Origin: Sphingobacterium bovisgrunnientis
GTDB taxonomy: Bacteria > Bacteroidota > Bacteroidia > Sphingobacteriales > Sphingobacteriaceae
Reading direction: 5' to 3'
Assembly (NCBI RefSeq): GCF_009829085.1
Contig: NZ_WUQY01000018.1
Span: forward strand, 1-64,000
Length of the DNA stretch: 64,000 bases
In this document: positions 18,111-27,058 of the stretch, piece after piece
Position numbering within the stretch: position 1 is the first letter of the stretch
How the letters are laid out: every line of letters starts with the position of its first letter
Notes under the pieces: model-generated
The model's input: only the letters and a program-made list of their open reading frames with translations
Databases searched by the model: none
Told to the model about the DNA's origin: nothing
Program-made: the position numbers and the translations under genes

Positions 18111-20114
18111 TTACCAAATAAGAATTCTTTGTTCCTTTGGAACGTATAATTTATCACCTTCTTTTGTACCGAAAGCTTCATGGAATGCGTCCAAATTAAT
18201 AATTGGTGCGAAAGCTCTGTATTGCGCAGGTGAATGTGGATCGGTTTTTACTTGATTAATTACAAACGCATCTGTTGTTTTCGTACGCCAAATCGTTGCC
18301 CAAGACAGGAAGAACCGTTGTTCTGGGGTAAAACCATCAATCATACTTGGATTACCTTTATCTTGCAAGTACATTTTCAAAGCGTCAAAAGCTACTGAAG
18401 AACCACCCAAATCACCGATGTTTTCACCCAAAGTGAAACGGCCATTTACGAATACACCTGGTACTGGTTCATATTTTTCGAATTGCGCCACTAAAGCATT
18501 AGCAGCTGCCTCAAATTTAGTACGATCTTCTTCAGTCCACCAGTTATTCAAGTTTCCATCACCATCGTATTGAGAACCTGAGTCATCAAAACCATGCGAT
18601 AATTCGTGACCAATTACAGCACCGATACCACCGAAATTGACTGCTGCGTCTGCGCGGTAATCATAGAAAGGAGCTTGAAGTATAGCTGCTGGAAATACGA
18701 TCTCGTTGTTTAGTGGGCTATAATACGCATTTACCGTCTGAGGAGACATTCCCCACTCCTCTTTGTCTACAGGTTGTCCTTGCTTAGCGAGATTCTGCTC
18801 AAATCTCCATTTGTTGATTGCACTAATATTTTCGTACAATGAAGTACCAACGGCCAATTGTGAATAATCTTTCCATTTGTCTGGATAACCGATTTTTACA
18901 GTAAACTTAGATAATTTGTCCAAAGCGCGTTCTTTCGTAACTGGAGACATCCATTCTAAGTTCTTGATGTGCATCTCAAACGATTTGATTAGGTATTTAA
19001 CTAATTCTTCGCATGTTGCTTTGGCTTCTTCAGGGAAATGTTTTTCTACATATAATTTACCTAGCAATTCGCCGACATTACCATTTACAAACTCTAAACC
19101 ACGCTTATCCAAACTTCTTTGTTCTGCTTGACCTCTTAATTTGCGGCCATAGAAGTCAAAAGATAATTTATCAAGTTCTTCTGTCAAATAGGAAGTTGCA
19201 CCATTTACTACATGGAATTTCAAATAATCTTTGATGACAGGAACATTTTTCTCTGTTAAGATTTGATCAAGATTTTGGAAATATTTTAATTCTCCTATGA
19301 TTACAGTATCCGCTTTAAAGCCTACTTCTTTTAAGAATCCAGCTACATCTACGTTTTTGACTAATTTATTTAAATCAGATACAGCTACCGGATTATAACG
19401 CTTTTGTGCATCACGAGATTCTTCTACTGTTTTCAAATTTGCAGCAATCGCTTTCTCAAAAGCTATAACTTTTGATCCTTTTAAGTCCTTCGTTTTTGGA
19501 TCTACTTTTCCGTAAAGTGTATTGATGAATTCAGAATAATCAGCTAATGTTTTTCTATTTGCCTCATCGTCTTTTTGGTAATAAGTACGACCAAGTCCTA
19601 ATGAACCACCACCTAGATAAACTGTATTAATTTTTGAATTTTTCAGATGCGTACCTACATAACCACCATAGAAAGGATTTCCGCCTTCACGTCCATATTT
19701 TGAGAAATACGCCGTTAGATCCTTTAAATTTTTAATGGCATTAATATCTGACAATCTTTGTTGAATTGGCTTTAAAGCAACTTTATTACGCGTTTCGAAG
19801 TCAACATATGATTTGTACAAATCGGCAATTTTTTGGCCATCCGAACCTTTTGCTTGCGTTTCATTTAATGCTGATTTCAAAATTTCCAATACAGCCAAAT
19901 CTGTATTTTCACGCAATTCGTCGAATGATCCCCAACGTGCTTTGTCTGAAGGAATTTGAACTGTTTTCATCCAATTTCCGTTGACATAATTGTAAAAATC
20001 GTCTTGCGGGCGTACAGACTGATCCATAAATGTTTTATTTATGGCTTTGTACTCTTGGGCAAAAATAAAATTTGATGACAGCAAGGCTGCTGTCAAAACA
20101 AAAATTTTCTTCAT
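18111..20114 (-). CDS. M13 family (neprilysin-like) zinc metallopeptidase
   Basis: 667 aa exported peptidase with an N-terminal signal (MKKIFVLTAALLSSNFIFAQ). The long alpha-helical N-terminal domain opens RPQDDFYNYVNGNWMK, and the catalytic domain carries the zinc motif HELSH in GAVIGHELSHGFDDSG (near residue 500) plus the third ligand in GENIGDLGG about 60 residues on. M13 enzymes cut short peptides. Here it is likely periplasmic or surface-attached and serves peptide turnover. Length is normal. A promoter box lies 37-44 bp upstream and a palindromic terminator 22 bp downstream. Confidence 0.95.
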   Translation of the reverse strand: MKKIFVLTAALLSSNFIFAQEYKAINKTFMDQSVRPQDDFYNYVNGNWMKTVQIPSDKARWGSFDELRENTDLAVLEILKSALNETQAKGSDGQKIADLYKSYVDFETRNKVALKPIQQRLSDINAIKNLKDLTAYFSKYGREGGNPFYGGYVGTHLKNSKINTVYLGGGSLGLGRTYYQKDDEANRKTLADYSEFINTLYGKVDPKTKDLKGSKVIAFEKAIAANLKTVEESRDAQKRYNPVAVSDLNKLVKNVDVAGFLKEVGFKADTVIIGELKYFQNLDQILTEKNVPVIKDYLKFHVVNGATSYLTEELDKLSFDFYGRKLRGQAEQRSLDKRGLEFVNGNVGELLGKLYVEKHFPEEAKATCEELVKYLIKSFEMHIKNLEWMSPVTKERALDKLSKFTVKIGYPDKWKDYSQLAVGTSLYENISAINKWRFEQNLAKQGQPVDKEEWGMSPQTVNAYYSPLNNEIVFPAAILQAPFYDYRADAAVNFGGIGAVIGHELSHGFDDSGSQYDGDGNLNNWWTEEDRTKFEAAANALVAQFEKYEPVPGVFVNGRFTLGENIGDLGGSSVAFDALKMYLQDKGNPSMIDGFTPEQRFFLSWATIWRTKTTDAFVINQVKTDPHSPAQYRAFAPIINLDAFHEAFGTKEGDKLYVPKEQRILIW

Positions 20115-20150
20115 CTTTATAAGCTTATTTTAAATGATGTAAATGTTATG

Positions 20151-20158
20151 CAAACATA
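20151..20158 (-). promoter_or_regulatory. Candidate promoter box for the M13 peptidase gene
   Basis: On the minus strand the bases read TATGTTTG, an exact TAnnTTTG match, 36 nt upstream of the ATG at 20114. Confidence 0.45.
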
Positions 20159-20196
20159 ATTATTTACAGCTTGAATAAAAAGTAACTATTTTGTGT

Positions 20197-20832
20197 ATGT
20201 ATTTGGAAATTGGCGAAAAAACGTATTTTATTCATATCAAAACCGACATCGATTCAATCATTCTTAAAAAGATCGAGCACGAAATTGTGCATCTGGATGT
20301 TCCTGCAAGAATTCCTCAAGAGAATCTAATTGTATACATTAAACAAGAATTACCGAAGTTAATTTCAGCACACAAAAAATCTTTAAATACTTCCCTTACC
20401 CAGATATCTCTGTTTGATAAGATATACCCAATCAAAATAGAACCAATATTGTCAGCCCATATAAAAAATGAAATTTTATATGGTAATAAGAAGCATTTCA
20501 GCACGGCAACAAATCTTGAAAAATTAAAATTTACCCTATTACTAAACTTTATTAACTCAAAATTGTCTTATCTAGAAGAAGATTTGAATTTAATTCTTCC
20601 TGAAACTAATCTTAAAAAACTAAAAACAAAATATTATTCAATTTGTCATACAAACGGATACATTACCTATTCAAAAACATTAATTGACAAATCGAAAGAT
20701 TTTATCACCTATGTCGTAATACGAGCTGTGGGAATTTTTTTAAGATGTTCGGAAGAACAAATTGATGATTTGATAAACAAATATGTTTCAAACCCGAAAC
20801 ATTTCGAAAGAGTATTTAAATATGAGCAGTGA
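20197..20832 (+). CDS. Degenerate YgjP/DUF45-like protein lacking the metal site
   Basis: 211 aa from the ATG at 20197; a TTG two codons upstream is possible. By eye it follows the DUF45/YgjP-WLM layout. The N-terminal segment has DVPARIPQENLIVYIKQEL, and the C-terminal part (146-211) reads YYSICHTNGYITYSKTLI then DFITYVVIRAVGIFL and NPKHFERVF. This parallels the family pattern of a WGSC-like motif, NxxL, YVVVHELAHL, and a final aromatic helix. The HExxH metal motif is replaced by R176-A-V-G-I180, so no metallopeptidase activity is expected. Its end overlaps the next start by 11 bp, suggesting translational coupling. The family assignment is by pattern only. Confidence 0.6.
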   Translation: MYLEIGEKTYFIHIKTDIDSIILKKIEHEIVHLDVPARIPQENLIVYIKQELPKLISAHKKSLNTSLTQISLFDKIYPIKIEPILSAHIKNEILYGNKKHFSTATNLEKLKFTLLLNFINSKLSYLEEDLNLILPETNLKKLKTKYYSICHTNGYITYSKTLIDKSKDFITYVVIRAVGIFLRCSEEQIDDLINKYVSNPKHFERVFKYEQ

Positions 20833-21181
20833 CCTAACAATAGAAATAAGCCCGACTAACGCAGAGGAATTAGCGCAAAATTCTCAGTTGATTATGAGCC
20901 ATTTAACTGAGGATAGTTTACAGAAGATTCGTGAATATATTTTAGATAATTTGGATAGTCTGGACGGTGGTCCATCAATTATGAACCTTAGTGTGATTAA
21001 TCTCAATTATAATTCTGATACAAAGAAAGGATCATTTAGATTGAAATTTCAGATTGACCGCCAATATTGTTGTTCGGATTTGCAAGCCTGCGCCAATGAT
21101 TATTTAGATTTCGATTTCAGTACGAAAGATGACAAACTAGTAGCACGTGCAGCATATTTTGATTGGAGCTTAACAAATTAG
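20822..21181 (+). CDS. Small hypothetical protein in the MpaB-type operon
   Basis: 119 aa from the ATG at 20822, which overlaps the upstream stop by 11 bp; the frame is open 13 codons further upstream inside the previous gene. It is acidic and soluble, with a Cys cluster (YCCSDLQAC) near residues 81-89 and no signal or membrane segment. No domain recognised. The following oxygenase gene starts 3 bp after its stop, so the three genes form one tightly packed unit. The Cys cluster could bind a metal or hold disulfides, but nothing more can be said. Confidence 0.65.
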   Translation: MSSDLTIEISPTNAEELAQNSQLIMSHLTEDSLQKIREYILDNLDSLDGGPSIMNLSVINLNYNSDTKKGSFRLKFQIDRQYCCSDLQACANDYLDFDFSTKDDKLVARAAYFDWSLTN

Positions 21182-21184
21182 CCT

Positions 21185-22396
21185 ATGTGGAGTCAGCCCT
21201 ACCGATATAAAATTAATGAATCATCGTTTGCACACTATTGGAATGAAGGTGTAGGCGTAGAACTGCTTCAAAAATTAGGATATGTTCCTGATATCGCAAT
21301 TGCAGAAAAACTTATTCCCTTTCTCTACGAATGGGACAGACATGGCGACCAATTGGTACTTGATCTTCATGATAAGAAAGGATTTGTTCAGGGTAATAAT
21401 TCACTTTCTTCTTATTTGAATCATGAACAACTGCCATCCGAGGAAAAGCTAATTTGGGATGAATTCTTCGCAAAGATTGACATTGTACCTAATTGGTTAG
21501 ATCTAGAGAAATTAAAATTTGGTGCTGAACTTTCTCGACGCGCCGGTCTTTCAGCTTTGATAGTTTTGCGGGATTATTGCCTTATGGGCGGCTATGAATC
21601 AGCAGCTATCAATAAGCCATTAATCTATACAGGGGCTTTAAAAAAAGGTGCTGTCAAAAGGCTAAATGACACTGTCAATTTTTGGGTAAATATTACCAAA
21701 GAAGGTGGATTAAAACAAAACTCAGAAGGATTTCGCCAGATATTTTTGACTCGTTGTATCCATTCTTATTCGCGCATTAACATTTTAAAGCGTACAGATT
21801 GGGATTCTAATAAATGGGGTATTCCGTTGAATACCTGGGATATGCTGGCTACAAATCTGGGGTTCTCATTGGTGTTCTTAGTTGGGTTACGTAAAATCGG
21901 AATTCAGCCTTCTTCAAAAGAAGTGGATGGATTATTTCACTTTTGGAAATATGTCGGTTACTTGCTAGGAATTCCTTTAGCATTGTTGCCCGAAAATGAA
22001 AATGAAGCCATTGAAGCACTTTATCTTTGGACAATGACGCAAAGAGAAGGCGACGAAGATAGCAGATCCTTAGCTGATGCACTTAAAGAAGAGCCTGTAC
22101 TAGCACATTATCCCAAAAATAAATTAATGCGCTTGATGATGCGTGAAGTACATTTGTTTTATAATAATTTCTTGTTGGGTGAATATTCTTGTAAACTTTT
22201 AGGATTATCAAATACAAAGATCGGACGATTTGGCTTGGTTAATATATGGAAAACAAGACAAAATGAACGAACTATTGTTGACGAGGAAACTCGTTTGCAA
22301 TCTATACATTCGGGTGGCGAAGAACAAGAAAGAGTGCGTATGATTTACCAAGAATTTAACAATAGTCAGAGTAATCCTTCATCTCTAAAACTATAA
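21185..22396 (+). CDS. Oxygenase MpaB family protein (DUF2236, Lcp-like haem protein)
   Basis: 403 aa, all-helical globin-like fold family that includes rubber oxygenase Lcp and fungal MpaB. The core runs from RAGLSALIVLRDYCLMGGYE (about 119-138) through KPLIYTGALKKGAVKRLNDT to FLTRCIHSYSR. R159, T163 and H193 keep the spacing of the haem-pocket Arg, Thr and axial His of Lcp, so haem b binding is likely. The acidic general base expected before the Arg appears to be Asn143, so rubber cleavage need not apply. It is third in the overlapping operon, and its 3' end overlaps radC on the other strand by 31 bp. Substrate unknown. Confidence 0.82.
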   Translation: MWSQPYRYKINESSFAHYWNEGVGVELLQKLGYVPDIAIAEKLIPFLYEWDRHGDQLVLDLHDKKGFVQGNNSLSSYLNHEQLPSEEKLIWDEFFAKIDIVPNWLDLEKLKFGAELSRRAGLSALIVLRDYCLMGGYESAAINKPLIYTGALKKGAVKRLNDTVNFWVNITKEGGLKQNSEGFRQIFLTRCIHSYSRINILKRTDWDSNKWGIPLNTWDMLATNLGFSLVFLVGLRKIGIQPSSKEVDGLFHFWKYVGYLLGIPLALLPENENEAIEALYLWTMTQREGDEDSRSLADALKEEPVLAHYPKNKLMRLMMREVHLFYNNFLLGEYSCKLLGLSNTKIGRFGLVNIWKTRQNERTIVDEETRLQSIHSGGEEQERVRMIYQEFNNSQSNPSSLKL

Positions 22397-23052
22397 TAAG
22401 CTGTAACAGTAAAAAAAATATGGTCATTCACCTTGATGTCCATTATTTTTGCTGCATCATTGATTTTATTAGTCAATAGTTTATCTGCTTGGCTAGGTTG
22501 AAGTGTGCCAGAAGGGTGATTGTGAATTAGTATCATCGAATTTGCTTTTGAATGTAAAGCGTGACGTAGAATAATACGTACATCAACAGGCGTAAAATCA
22601 TTTCCTCCGCGTCCGATTAATTGCGTATCCAATACCTTACAACCTGTATTTAGATAAAGTACCCAAAATTCCTCGTGCGGAATATCTTGCAAGTTAGCTC
22701 TAAAATATTCGTATACACGTTTGCTACTATTCAGTACGGGAACATCAACGACTTGCTCATCTCTCCTACGCCGCCCCAATTCAAGTGCTGCAATGATTGT
22801 TATGGCTTTCGCTTCACCAATTCCCCTGTAGACACATAAATCATTAACTTCTTTCTTGGACAAGGCATTCAAATTGTTATTCACATCCTTGAGTATGCGG
22901 CGACAAAGCTCAACTGCAGTTTCAGTTGTTGAGCCCGAACCTATAAGAATTGCTAACAACTCTGCATCAGTAAGTGCCCTCCTGCCTTGCTCCATTAATT
23001 TCTCTCTCGGGCGATCGGATTCTGCCCATTCGCGGATAACTAATTTTTCCAT
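22366..23052 (-). CDS. radC: RadC family JAB/JAMM-domain protein
   Basis: 228 aa. An N-terminal helix-hairpin-helix-like region (LLAILIGSGSTTETAVEL ... YRGIGEAKAITIIAALELGRR) is followed by a JAB domain with the JAMM metal motif HNHPSGTLQPSQAD (HxHx10D, about 174-187) and an upstream E in HEEFWVLYLN. Despite the name, RadC proteins are not established DNA-repair factors; some JAMM members are metallo-isopeptidases and others occur on mobile elements. This copy has ordinary context and ends inside the last 31 bp of the convergent MpaB-type gene. Confidence 0.92.
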   Translation of the reverse strand: MEKLVIREWAESDRPREKLMEQGRRALTDAELLAILIGSGSTTETAVELCRRILKDVNNNLNALSKKEVNDLCVYRGIGEAKAITIIAALELGRRRRDEQVVDVPVLNSSKRVYEYFRANLQDIPHEEFWVLYLNTGCKVLDTQLIGRGGNDFTPVDVRIILRHALHSKANSMILIHNHPSGTLQPSQADKLLTNKINDAAKIMDIKVNDHIFFTVTAYYSFRDEGLL

Positions 23053-23145
23053 TTTATAGTTCGTGTGTGCGTATTTAATTGGTTATTATGAATTTACTAA
23101 AAAGCATTTAGGTTAACAAATATTAACACAGTCTGACGTGTCAAG

Positions 23146-23180
23146 TTTGGTTATTCTTAGGATAAAAAATAGTATATTTG
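23146..23180 (+). promoter_or_regulatory. Promoter of the cytoplasmic cyclophilin gene
   Basis: TTTG (23146-23149) and TATATTTG (23173-23180) match the -33 and -7 elements of Bacteroidota promoters. The spacer is 23 bp, a little longer than usual. The ATG is 25 nt further on. This is the most complete promoter seen in the window. Confidence 0.6.
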
Positions 23181-23205
23181 TACCTTGTAAAAAATTTATT
23201 TAGCA

Positions 23206-23664
23206 ATGAGTAAAGCAATTATTAAGACAGAAAAAGGCGACATGACTGTACAATTTTATACAGCAGACGCTCCTAATACAGTAGCAAATTTCATTAAATT
23301 GGCGAAAGAGGGTTTTTATGATGGTTTGACATTTCACCGTGTTCTTCCTGACTTCGTAATTCAAGGCGGTTGTCCTAATTCACGTGAAGGTGCTTCTGGT
23401 ATGCCAGGTACAGGTGGTCCAGGTTATAAAATTGATTGTGAATTGACTGGTGAAAACCAATATCATGACCGTGGTGTATTATCTATGGCACATGCAGGTA
23501 GAAATACAGGTGGTTCTCAATTCTTTATTTGCCACAGCCGTAACAATACAGCACATTTGGATCGTAACCATACTTGTTTTGGTAAAGTAATCGAAAATGT
23601 TGATGTAGTTGATGACATTCGTCAAGGTGATCGTATTTTATCAATCGAAGTTATTGAAGGTTAG
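23206..23664 (+). CDS. Cytoplasmic cyclophilin-type peptidyl-prolyl isomerase
   Basis: 152 aa, a minimal cyclophilin with no signal peptide. Active-site segments: [13 protein letters not shown] (about 43-55, with the catalytic Arg), GSQFFICHS (about 104-112), and [21 protein letters not shown]. It catalyses X-Pro cis/trans isomerisation in the cytoplasm. A good TTTG/TATATTTG promoter precedes it, and the DUF5606 gene follows 17 bp after its stop, so the two are probably co-transcribed up to the terminator at 24109. Confidence 0.94.
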   Translation: MSKAIIKTEKGDMTVQFYTADAPNTVANFIKLAKEGFYDGLTFHRVLPDFVIQGGCPNSREGASGMPGTGGPGYKIDCELTGENQYHDRGVLSMAHAGRNTGGSQFFICHSRNNTAHLDRNHTCFGKVIENVDVVDDIRQGDRILSIEVIEG

Positions 23665-23681
23665 TATAAACATATTAAATA

Positions 23682-24086
23682 ATGAACTTAAGAGCATTAG
23701 TATCAGTAACTGGTAAACCAGGTTTATTCAAATTAATCGGTCAAAATAAAGGTGGTTTTATCTTAGAAACATTAGATAAAGCTAAAATCAAGTCTGTAGT
23801 AAATCTTAACACGACTAAGATGGCTACTTTGGAAGATATCACGATATACGGTGAGGAAGAAGAAATTCGTCTATTAGATGTTTTGGAAACTATTAAAGCT
23901 AATGGAGGAACTACACCAGACACAAAAGCAAGCGGCGAAGAATTACGTAACTTTTTCCGCGAAGTAGCTCCAGGTCATGATGAGGCTAGAGTTTATACTT
24001 CTGATATTAAAAAAATTATTTCTTGGTATAATATTATCAAAGAATTTCCATTATTTGAAGAGGAAGCTCCAGCTCCAATTCAATAA
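23682..24086 (+). CDS. DUF5606 domain-containing protein
   Basis: 134 aa matching the DUF5606 family of Bacteroidota: opening LRALVSVTGKPGLFKLIGQNKGG, central EEIRLLDVLETIK, and the C-terminal YTSDIKKIISWYNII. The N-terminal domain looks beta-rich (about 1-60) and the C-terminal part helical. Function is not established. It is linked to the cyclophilin gene by a 17-bp gap and ends before a strong terminator. Confidence 0.85.
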   Translation: MNLRALVSVTGKPGLFKLIGQNKGGFILETLDKAKIKSVVNLNTTKMATLEDITIYGEEEEIRLLDVLETIKANGGTTPDTKASGEELRNFFREVAPGHDEARVYTSDIKKIISWYNIIKEFPLFEEEAPAPIQ

Positions 24087-24108
24087 TTGTTTTTGATATT
24101 TACAGTTT

Positions 24109-24140
24109 AAAGGGATTTATTTTGAATAAATCCCTTTTTT
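24109..24140 (+). terminator. Intrinsic terminator after DUF5606
   Basis: AAAGGGATTTAT (24109-24120) pairs with ATAAATCCCTTT (24126-24137) around a 5-nt loop, followed by TTT. Confidence 0.85.
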
Positions 24141-24184
24141 GTTTTTAAAAACTCTTATCTTAAAAGAAAATTCACTAACGTTAT

Positions 24185-25033
24185 ATGAAAAAATTATTTT
24201 TAATTCAACTTTTTACCATCTTGTCGATGGCAACTATTTTTGCGCAAGAAAATTCTGTTTTATGGAAAATATCTGGAAATAATTTAAAAGCTGATTCCTA
24301 TTTATTAGGTACAATTCATATTTTATGTCCAGAAGATTTCGTCATGCATGATAAAGTTAAACGGGTAATTGGAGAAGTTGATCAAGTGATATTTGAAGTG
24401 GATTTGTTTAATCCAGAAAATACAGCTTTAATGCAACAAAGAATGATGAGTCCTACTCAAGATTTTCTGAGTAATTTAAAGTCTGATCAGATTCAATTAA
24501 TCGACAGTGTGCTCACAGCGAATCAATTATCTATTAAAATGTTCGATATGTTGCACCCAGCAATGGTAATGAGTCTTTTGACATTAAAATCATTTAATTG
24601 CCCTAATCCAATGGAGATTAAGTCTGTAGAAAATGAAGTTCATAAATTAGCAGAGGGTAAAAATATTGCGGATTTGGAAACAATAGAATTTCAGATGGAA
24701 ATGTTGAGTAAGATTGCTACTCCTGAGTATTTCTATAATTATTTAAAACTTTATGATGAGGCTAGTAAATTGACACAACAAATGGTTATCGCTTACAATA
24801 AACAAGACTTATCCATTCTTGAAGAAGTAATCACAGATCCTAATTGGATGACTCCTGAAGTTTATGATTTAATGTTAACTCAAAGAAATAACAATTGGTT
24901 AGATATAATTCCTTCTAGAATTTCTGAAAATAAAACTCTGATTGCAGTTGGAGCAGCACATCTGATTGGAAAAGATGGTCTAATACAACAACTTCGTGAA
25001 AAAGGATATACAGTTACTCCAGTTTTAAATTAA
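24185..25033 (+). CDS. Exported TraB/GumN family protein
   Basis: 282 aa with a signal peptide (MKKLFLIQLFTILSMATIFAQ). The TraB/GumN fold is shown by YLLGTIHILCPEDF near 39-52 (the GTxH motif), VIFEVDLFNPENT, and the C-terminal GAAHLIGKDGLIQQLREKGY. Family members resemble the TIKI metalloproteases; the GxxH pairs are candidate metal ligands, but bacterial function is unproven. Expected location is the periplasm. It sits alone, ending before a very strong bidirectional hairpin shared with the convergent hydrolase gene. Confidence 0.88.
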   Translation: MKKLFLIQLFTILSMATIFAQENSVLWKISGNNLKADSYLLGTIHILCPEDFVMHDKVKRVIGEVDQVIFEVDLFNPENTALMQQRMMSPTQDFLSNLKSDQIQLIDSVLTANQLSIKMFDMLHPAMVMSLLTLKSFNCPNPMEIKSVENEVHKLAEGKNIADLETIEFQMEMLSKIATPEYFYNYLKLYDEASKLTQQMVIAYNKQDLSILEEVITDPNWMTPEVYDLMLTQRNNNWLDIIPSRISENKTLIAVGAAHLIGKDGLIQQLREKGYTVTPVLN

Positions 25034-25040
25034 CATACTT

Positions 25041-25090
25041 ATAACAAAGATAACGGCTTACTAATTTTTGTAAGCCGTTATCTTTGTTAT
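25041..25090. terminator. Bidirectional terminator with a perfect 21-bp stem
   Basis: Bases 25041-25061 pair perfectly with 25070-25090 around an 8-nt loop (TAATTTTT). The right arm includes the stop codon of the minus-strand hydrolase gene (25087-25089). Confidence 0.85.
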
Positions 25091-25776
25091 AAATCTTTTT
25101 TATATTTCATCATCCAATCGTAGATTGCATCTTTATGAAATAATTTTTCTACGCTACCATGTGTTCCACCTTTTATAATTGTTAAAGTAGCATCTGCATT
25201 ACTATCGCATTTCTTAATCGCATTATAAATCTTCTTCGATTCCGAAGCTGGCACGGCCCTATCAGCACTTCCATGTTGAATCCACAATGGTACCTGTGTC
25301 AAATTACAAGCATCGCCTATATTTCCACCACCACATATAGCTACAGCCGCTGCGATACGATCAGGATATTTCCCAGCCACATGCATAGTTCCATATCCTC
25401 CCATACTCATCCCGCATACATACACCCTTGATCGATCAGCATTGTAATTTTCTAACACATAATCTACTACTTCTATTACATTATCAGGATCCCAACCTTT
25501 GTTAGTTTGTGGTGCAACGATTATTGCGTTTGGTAGCTCATGTCCCCTATTTTTTGCATAAAGCACGCCGTAGCGTTTTACTCGATCCAGATTTGTTCCT
25601 GATAAACTACGACCATGAAGAAAAACAATTACTGGTAATTTGTCTGACTTATTATCGTATGAATCAGGCAAGTGTAATAAGAAATTATAGGTTGTTTTAT
25701 TAATAATAGGTAAAGTTTCAGCCTTTGAAACTAAAATATTTAATACTAATAGCAAAGTAAATAGTGTCGTTCTCAT
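25087..25776 (-). CDS. Exported alpha/beta hydrolase (esterase/PHB-depolymerase-like)
   Basis: 229 aa from the ATG at 25776, which begins the signal peptide MRTTLFTLLLVLNILVSKAE; a TTG seven codons upstream was rejected. Single-domain alpha/beta hydrolase: oxyanion loop VIVFLHGRSLSG, nucleophile elbow GMSMGG (Ser), acid Asp in QHGSADRAVP, and catalytic His in KGGTHGS. The layout matches the small serine esterases near PHB depolymerase and feruloyl esterase, often found with carbohydrate-active enzymes. A periplasmic sugar-ester esterase is plausible but not shown. Confidence 0.86.
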   Translation of the reverse strand: MRTTLFTLLLVLNILVSKAETLPIINKTTYNFLLHLPDSYDNKSDKLPVIVFLHGRSLSGTNLDRVKRYGVLYAKNRGHELPNAIIVAPQTNKGWDPDNVIEVVDYVLENYNADRSRVYVCGMSMGGYGTMHVAGKYPDRIAAAVAICGGGNIGDACNLTQVPLWIQHGSADRAVPASESKKIYNAIKKCDSNADATLTIIKGGTHGSVEKLFHKDAIYDWMMKYKKDL

Positions 25777-25903
25777 AATTTGTAAGTTCAACCTCAACAG
25801 TTAAAGGGACAAAACTACAAAAATAATAGTAAATGAGAATTTGCAATGACTTTATTATGACAAATCAAGTTTAATTCGTAATATTAGAACAAATTAAATT
25901 TAC

Positions 25904-26314
25904 ATGAAAAGCAACAAAAAAATCACATTTTTCGGAGTTATAATAGCCCTTGTATTTACAATCTCTGCATTTACAAGTAAATCTGTCCAAGAGAATAATA
26001 AACCAAAAAATCTTAAAGTATTGTCAAAAAATATTTCTGATGAAGAACTCACTAAAGTTATGCGTGGATTTAATGCAGCATTAGGTGTGAAATGTGGGTA
26101 TTGCCATGCTCCCAAATCAAATGGTGAAAAAGGAATGGACTTCGCTAGCGATTCTAATCCTAAAAAGAATATGGCTAGAGAGATGATGAAAATGACAAAG
26201 AAAATCAATAAAAAATATTTTAAACATGAACATCAGGGTCTCGTAAAGAATATTTCTTGCGAAACTTGTCATAATGGTCAAGCGCAACCAAAAACTATAC
26301 AATTATCAAAATAA
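25904..26314 (+). CDS. Exported dihaem c-type cytochrome (reaction-centre cytochrome-like)
   Basis: 136 aa with an N-terminal hydrophobic signal (about 8-23). Two haem c attachment sites are present: C64-GYC-H68 and C119-ETC-H123. The segment NLKVLSKNISDEELTKVMRGFNAALGVKCGYCH matches the CytoC_RC (photosynthetic reaction-centre cytochrome) domain common in non-phototrophic Bacteroidota. It probably carries electrons in the periplasm, partner unknown. The following 218-aa gene starts 11 bp after its stop. Confidence 0.88.
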   Translation: MKSNKKITFFGVIIALVFTISAFTSKSVQENNKPKNLKVLSKNISDEELTKVMRGFNAALGVKCGYCHAPKSNGEKGMDFASDSNPKKNMAREMMKMTKKINKKYFKHEHQGLVKNISCETCHNGQAQPKTIQLSK

Positions 26315-26325
26315 AACTATTACAA

Positions 26326-26982
26326 TTGAATCTATTTCATCATTTAATTACTGTAACATTTATTATTTGTTCGATAGGATTTTGTTATGCGCAGCATGAA
26401 AAAGAAGAAATTCAGGATTCTTTTTTTGATATAACCACTTACGAACCAATGCGTAATAGAGCAATCGTTGCTGTTCATACTAGACAATTAAGCAAAGCGA
26501 AGTCCATACTGGATAGTTGTTATGCTGTTAATAATCTAGATACGATGGTTATCGCGTTATTACAAGAGACATTGCTTCTTAAGATAAATCAGCAAAAAAA
26601 TCCAAGTAAAAACCTAAAAGATATTGTCGTTTGGGAATCACAGTATTCCTTTTTAAATGATAATGAAAAAATCCAAAAGGTTAAAATACAAGATGCTGTT
26701 GTGCTGACTATGCAAGCCTTTGATGAAAAGAATTTAACACGTGCAATAGAGCTCGCCAGAATGATTGCAAAAACTATAAAAGAAAGCAAATCTTCTTATA
26801 GCCTGAAGCGAATTCCAAATGTAGATGCTATTTTTTACAATGTGGGTATGCAATTATTTTATGATAAAAAATTTACGACTTCTAAGGAAATCTTTGGAAT
26901 TGGAAGATCATTTTATCCGCAAGATAAAAATATGGATTCGATGTATAAGCTTTGTAAAGAAAGACTTGCAGAAAAGAAATAG
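26326..26982 (+). CDS. Exported hypothetical protein, TTG start
   Basis: 218 aa if it starts at the TTG at 26326, directly followed by a good signal peptide (LFHHLITVTFIICSIGFCYAQ); no ATG precedes the signal. The mature part is helical, with repeats of roughly TPR size (KAKSILDSCYAVNNLDT; TSKEIFGIGRSFYPQDKN), but no domain is certain. It lies 11 bp after the dihaem cytochrome gene and likely shares its transcript, so it may be a periplasmic partner (inference). Confidence 0.68.
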   Translation: MNLFHHLITVTFIICSIGFCYAQHEKEEIQDSFFDITTYEPMRNRAIVAVHTRQLSKAKSILDSCYAVNNLDTMVIALLQETLLLKINQQKNPSKNLKDIVVWESQYSFLNDNEKIQKVKIQDAVVLTMQAFDEKNLTRAIELARMIAKTIKESKSSYSLKRIPNVDAIFYNVGMQLFYDKKFTTSKEIFGIGRSFYPQDKNMDSMYKLCKERLAEKK

Positions 26983-27058
26983 TTAACTTAAGAAACTAAA
27001 CACCTACTACTCATCAAAAATAAGTATTTTTATAATCGCTCAACCATCATTTGCGCAC

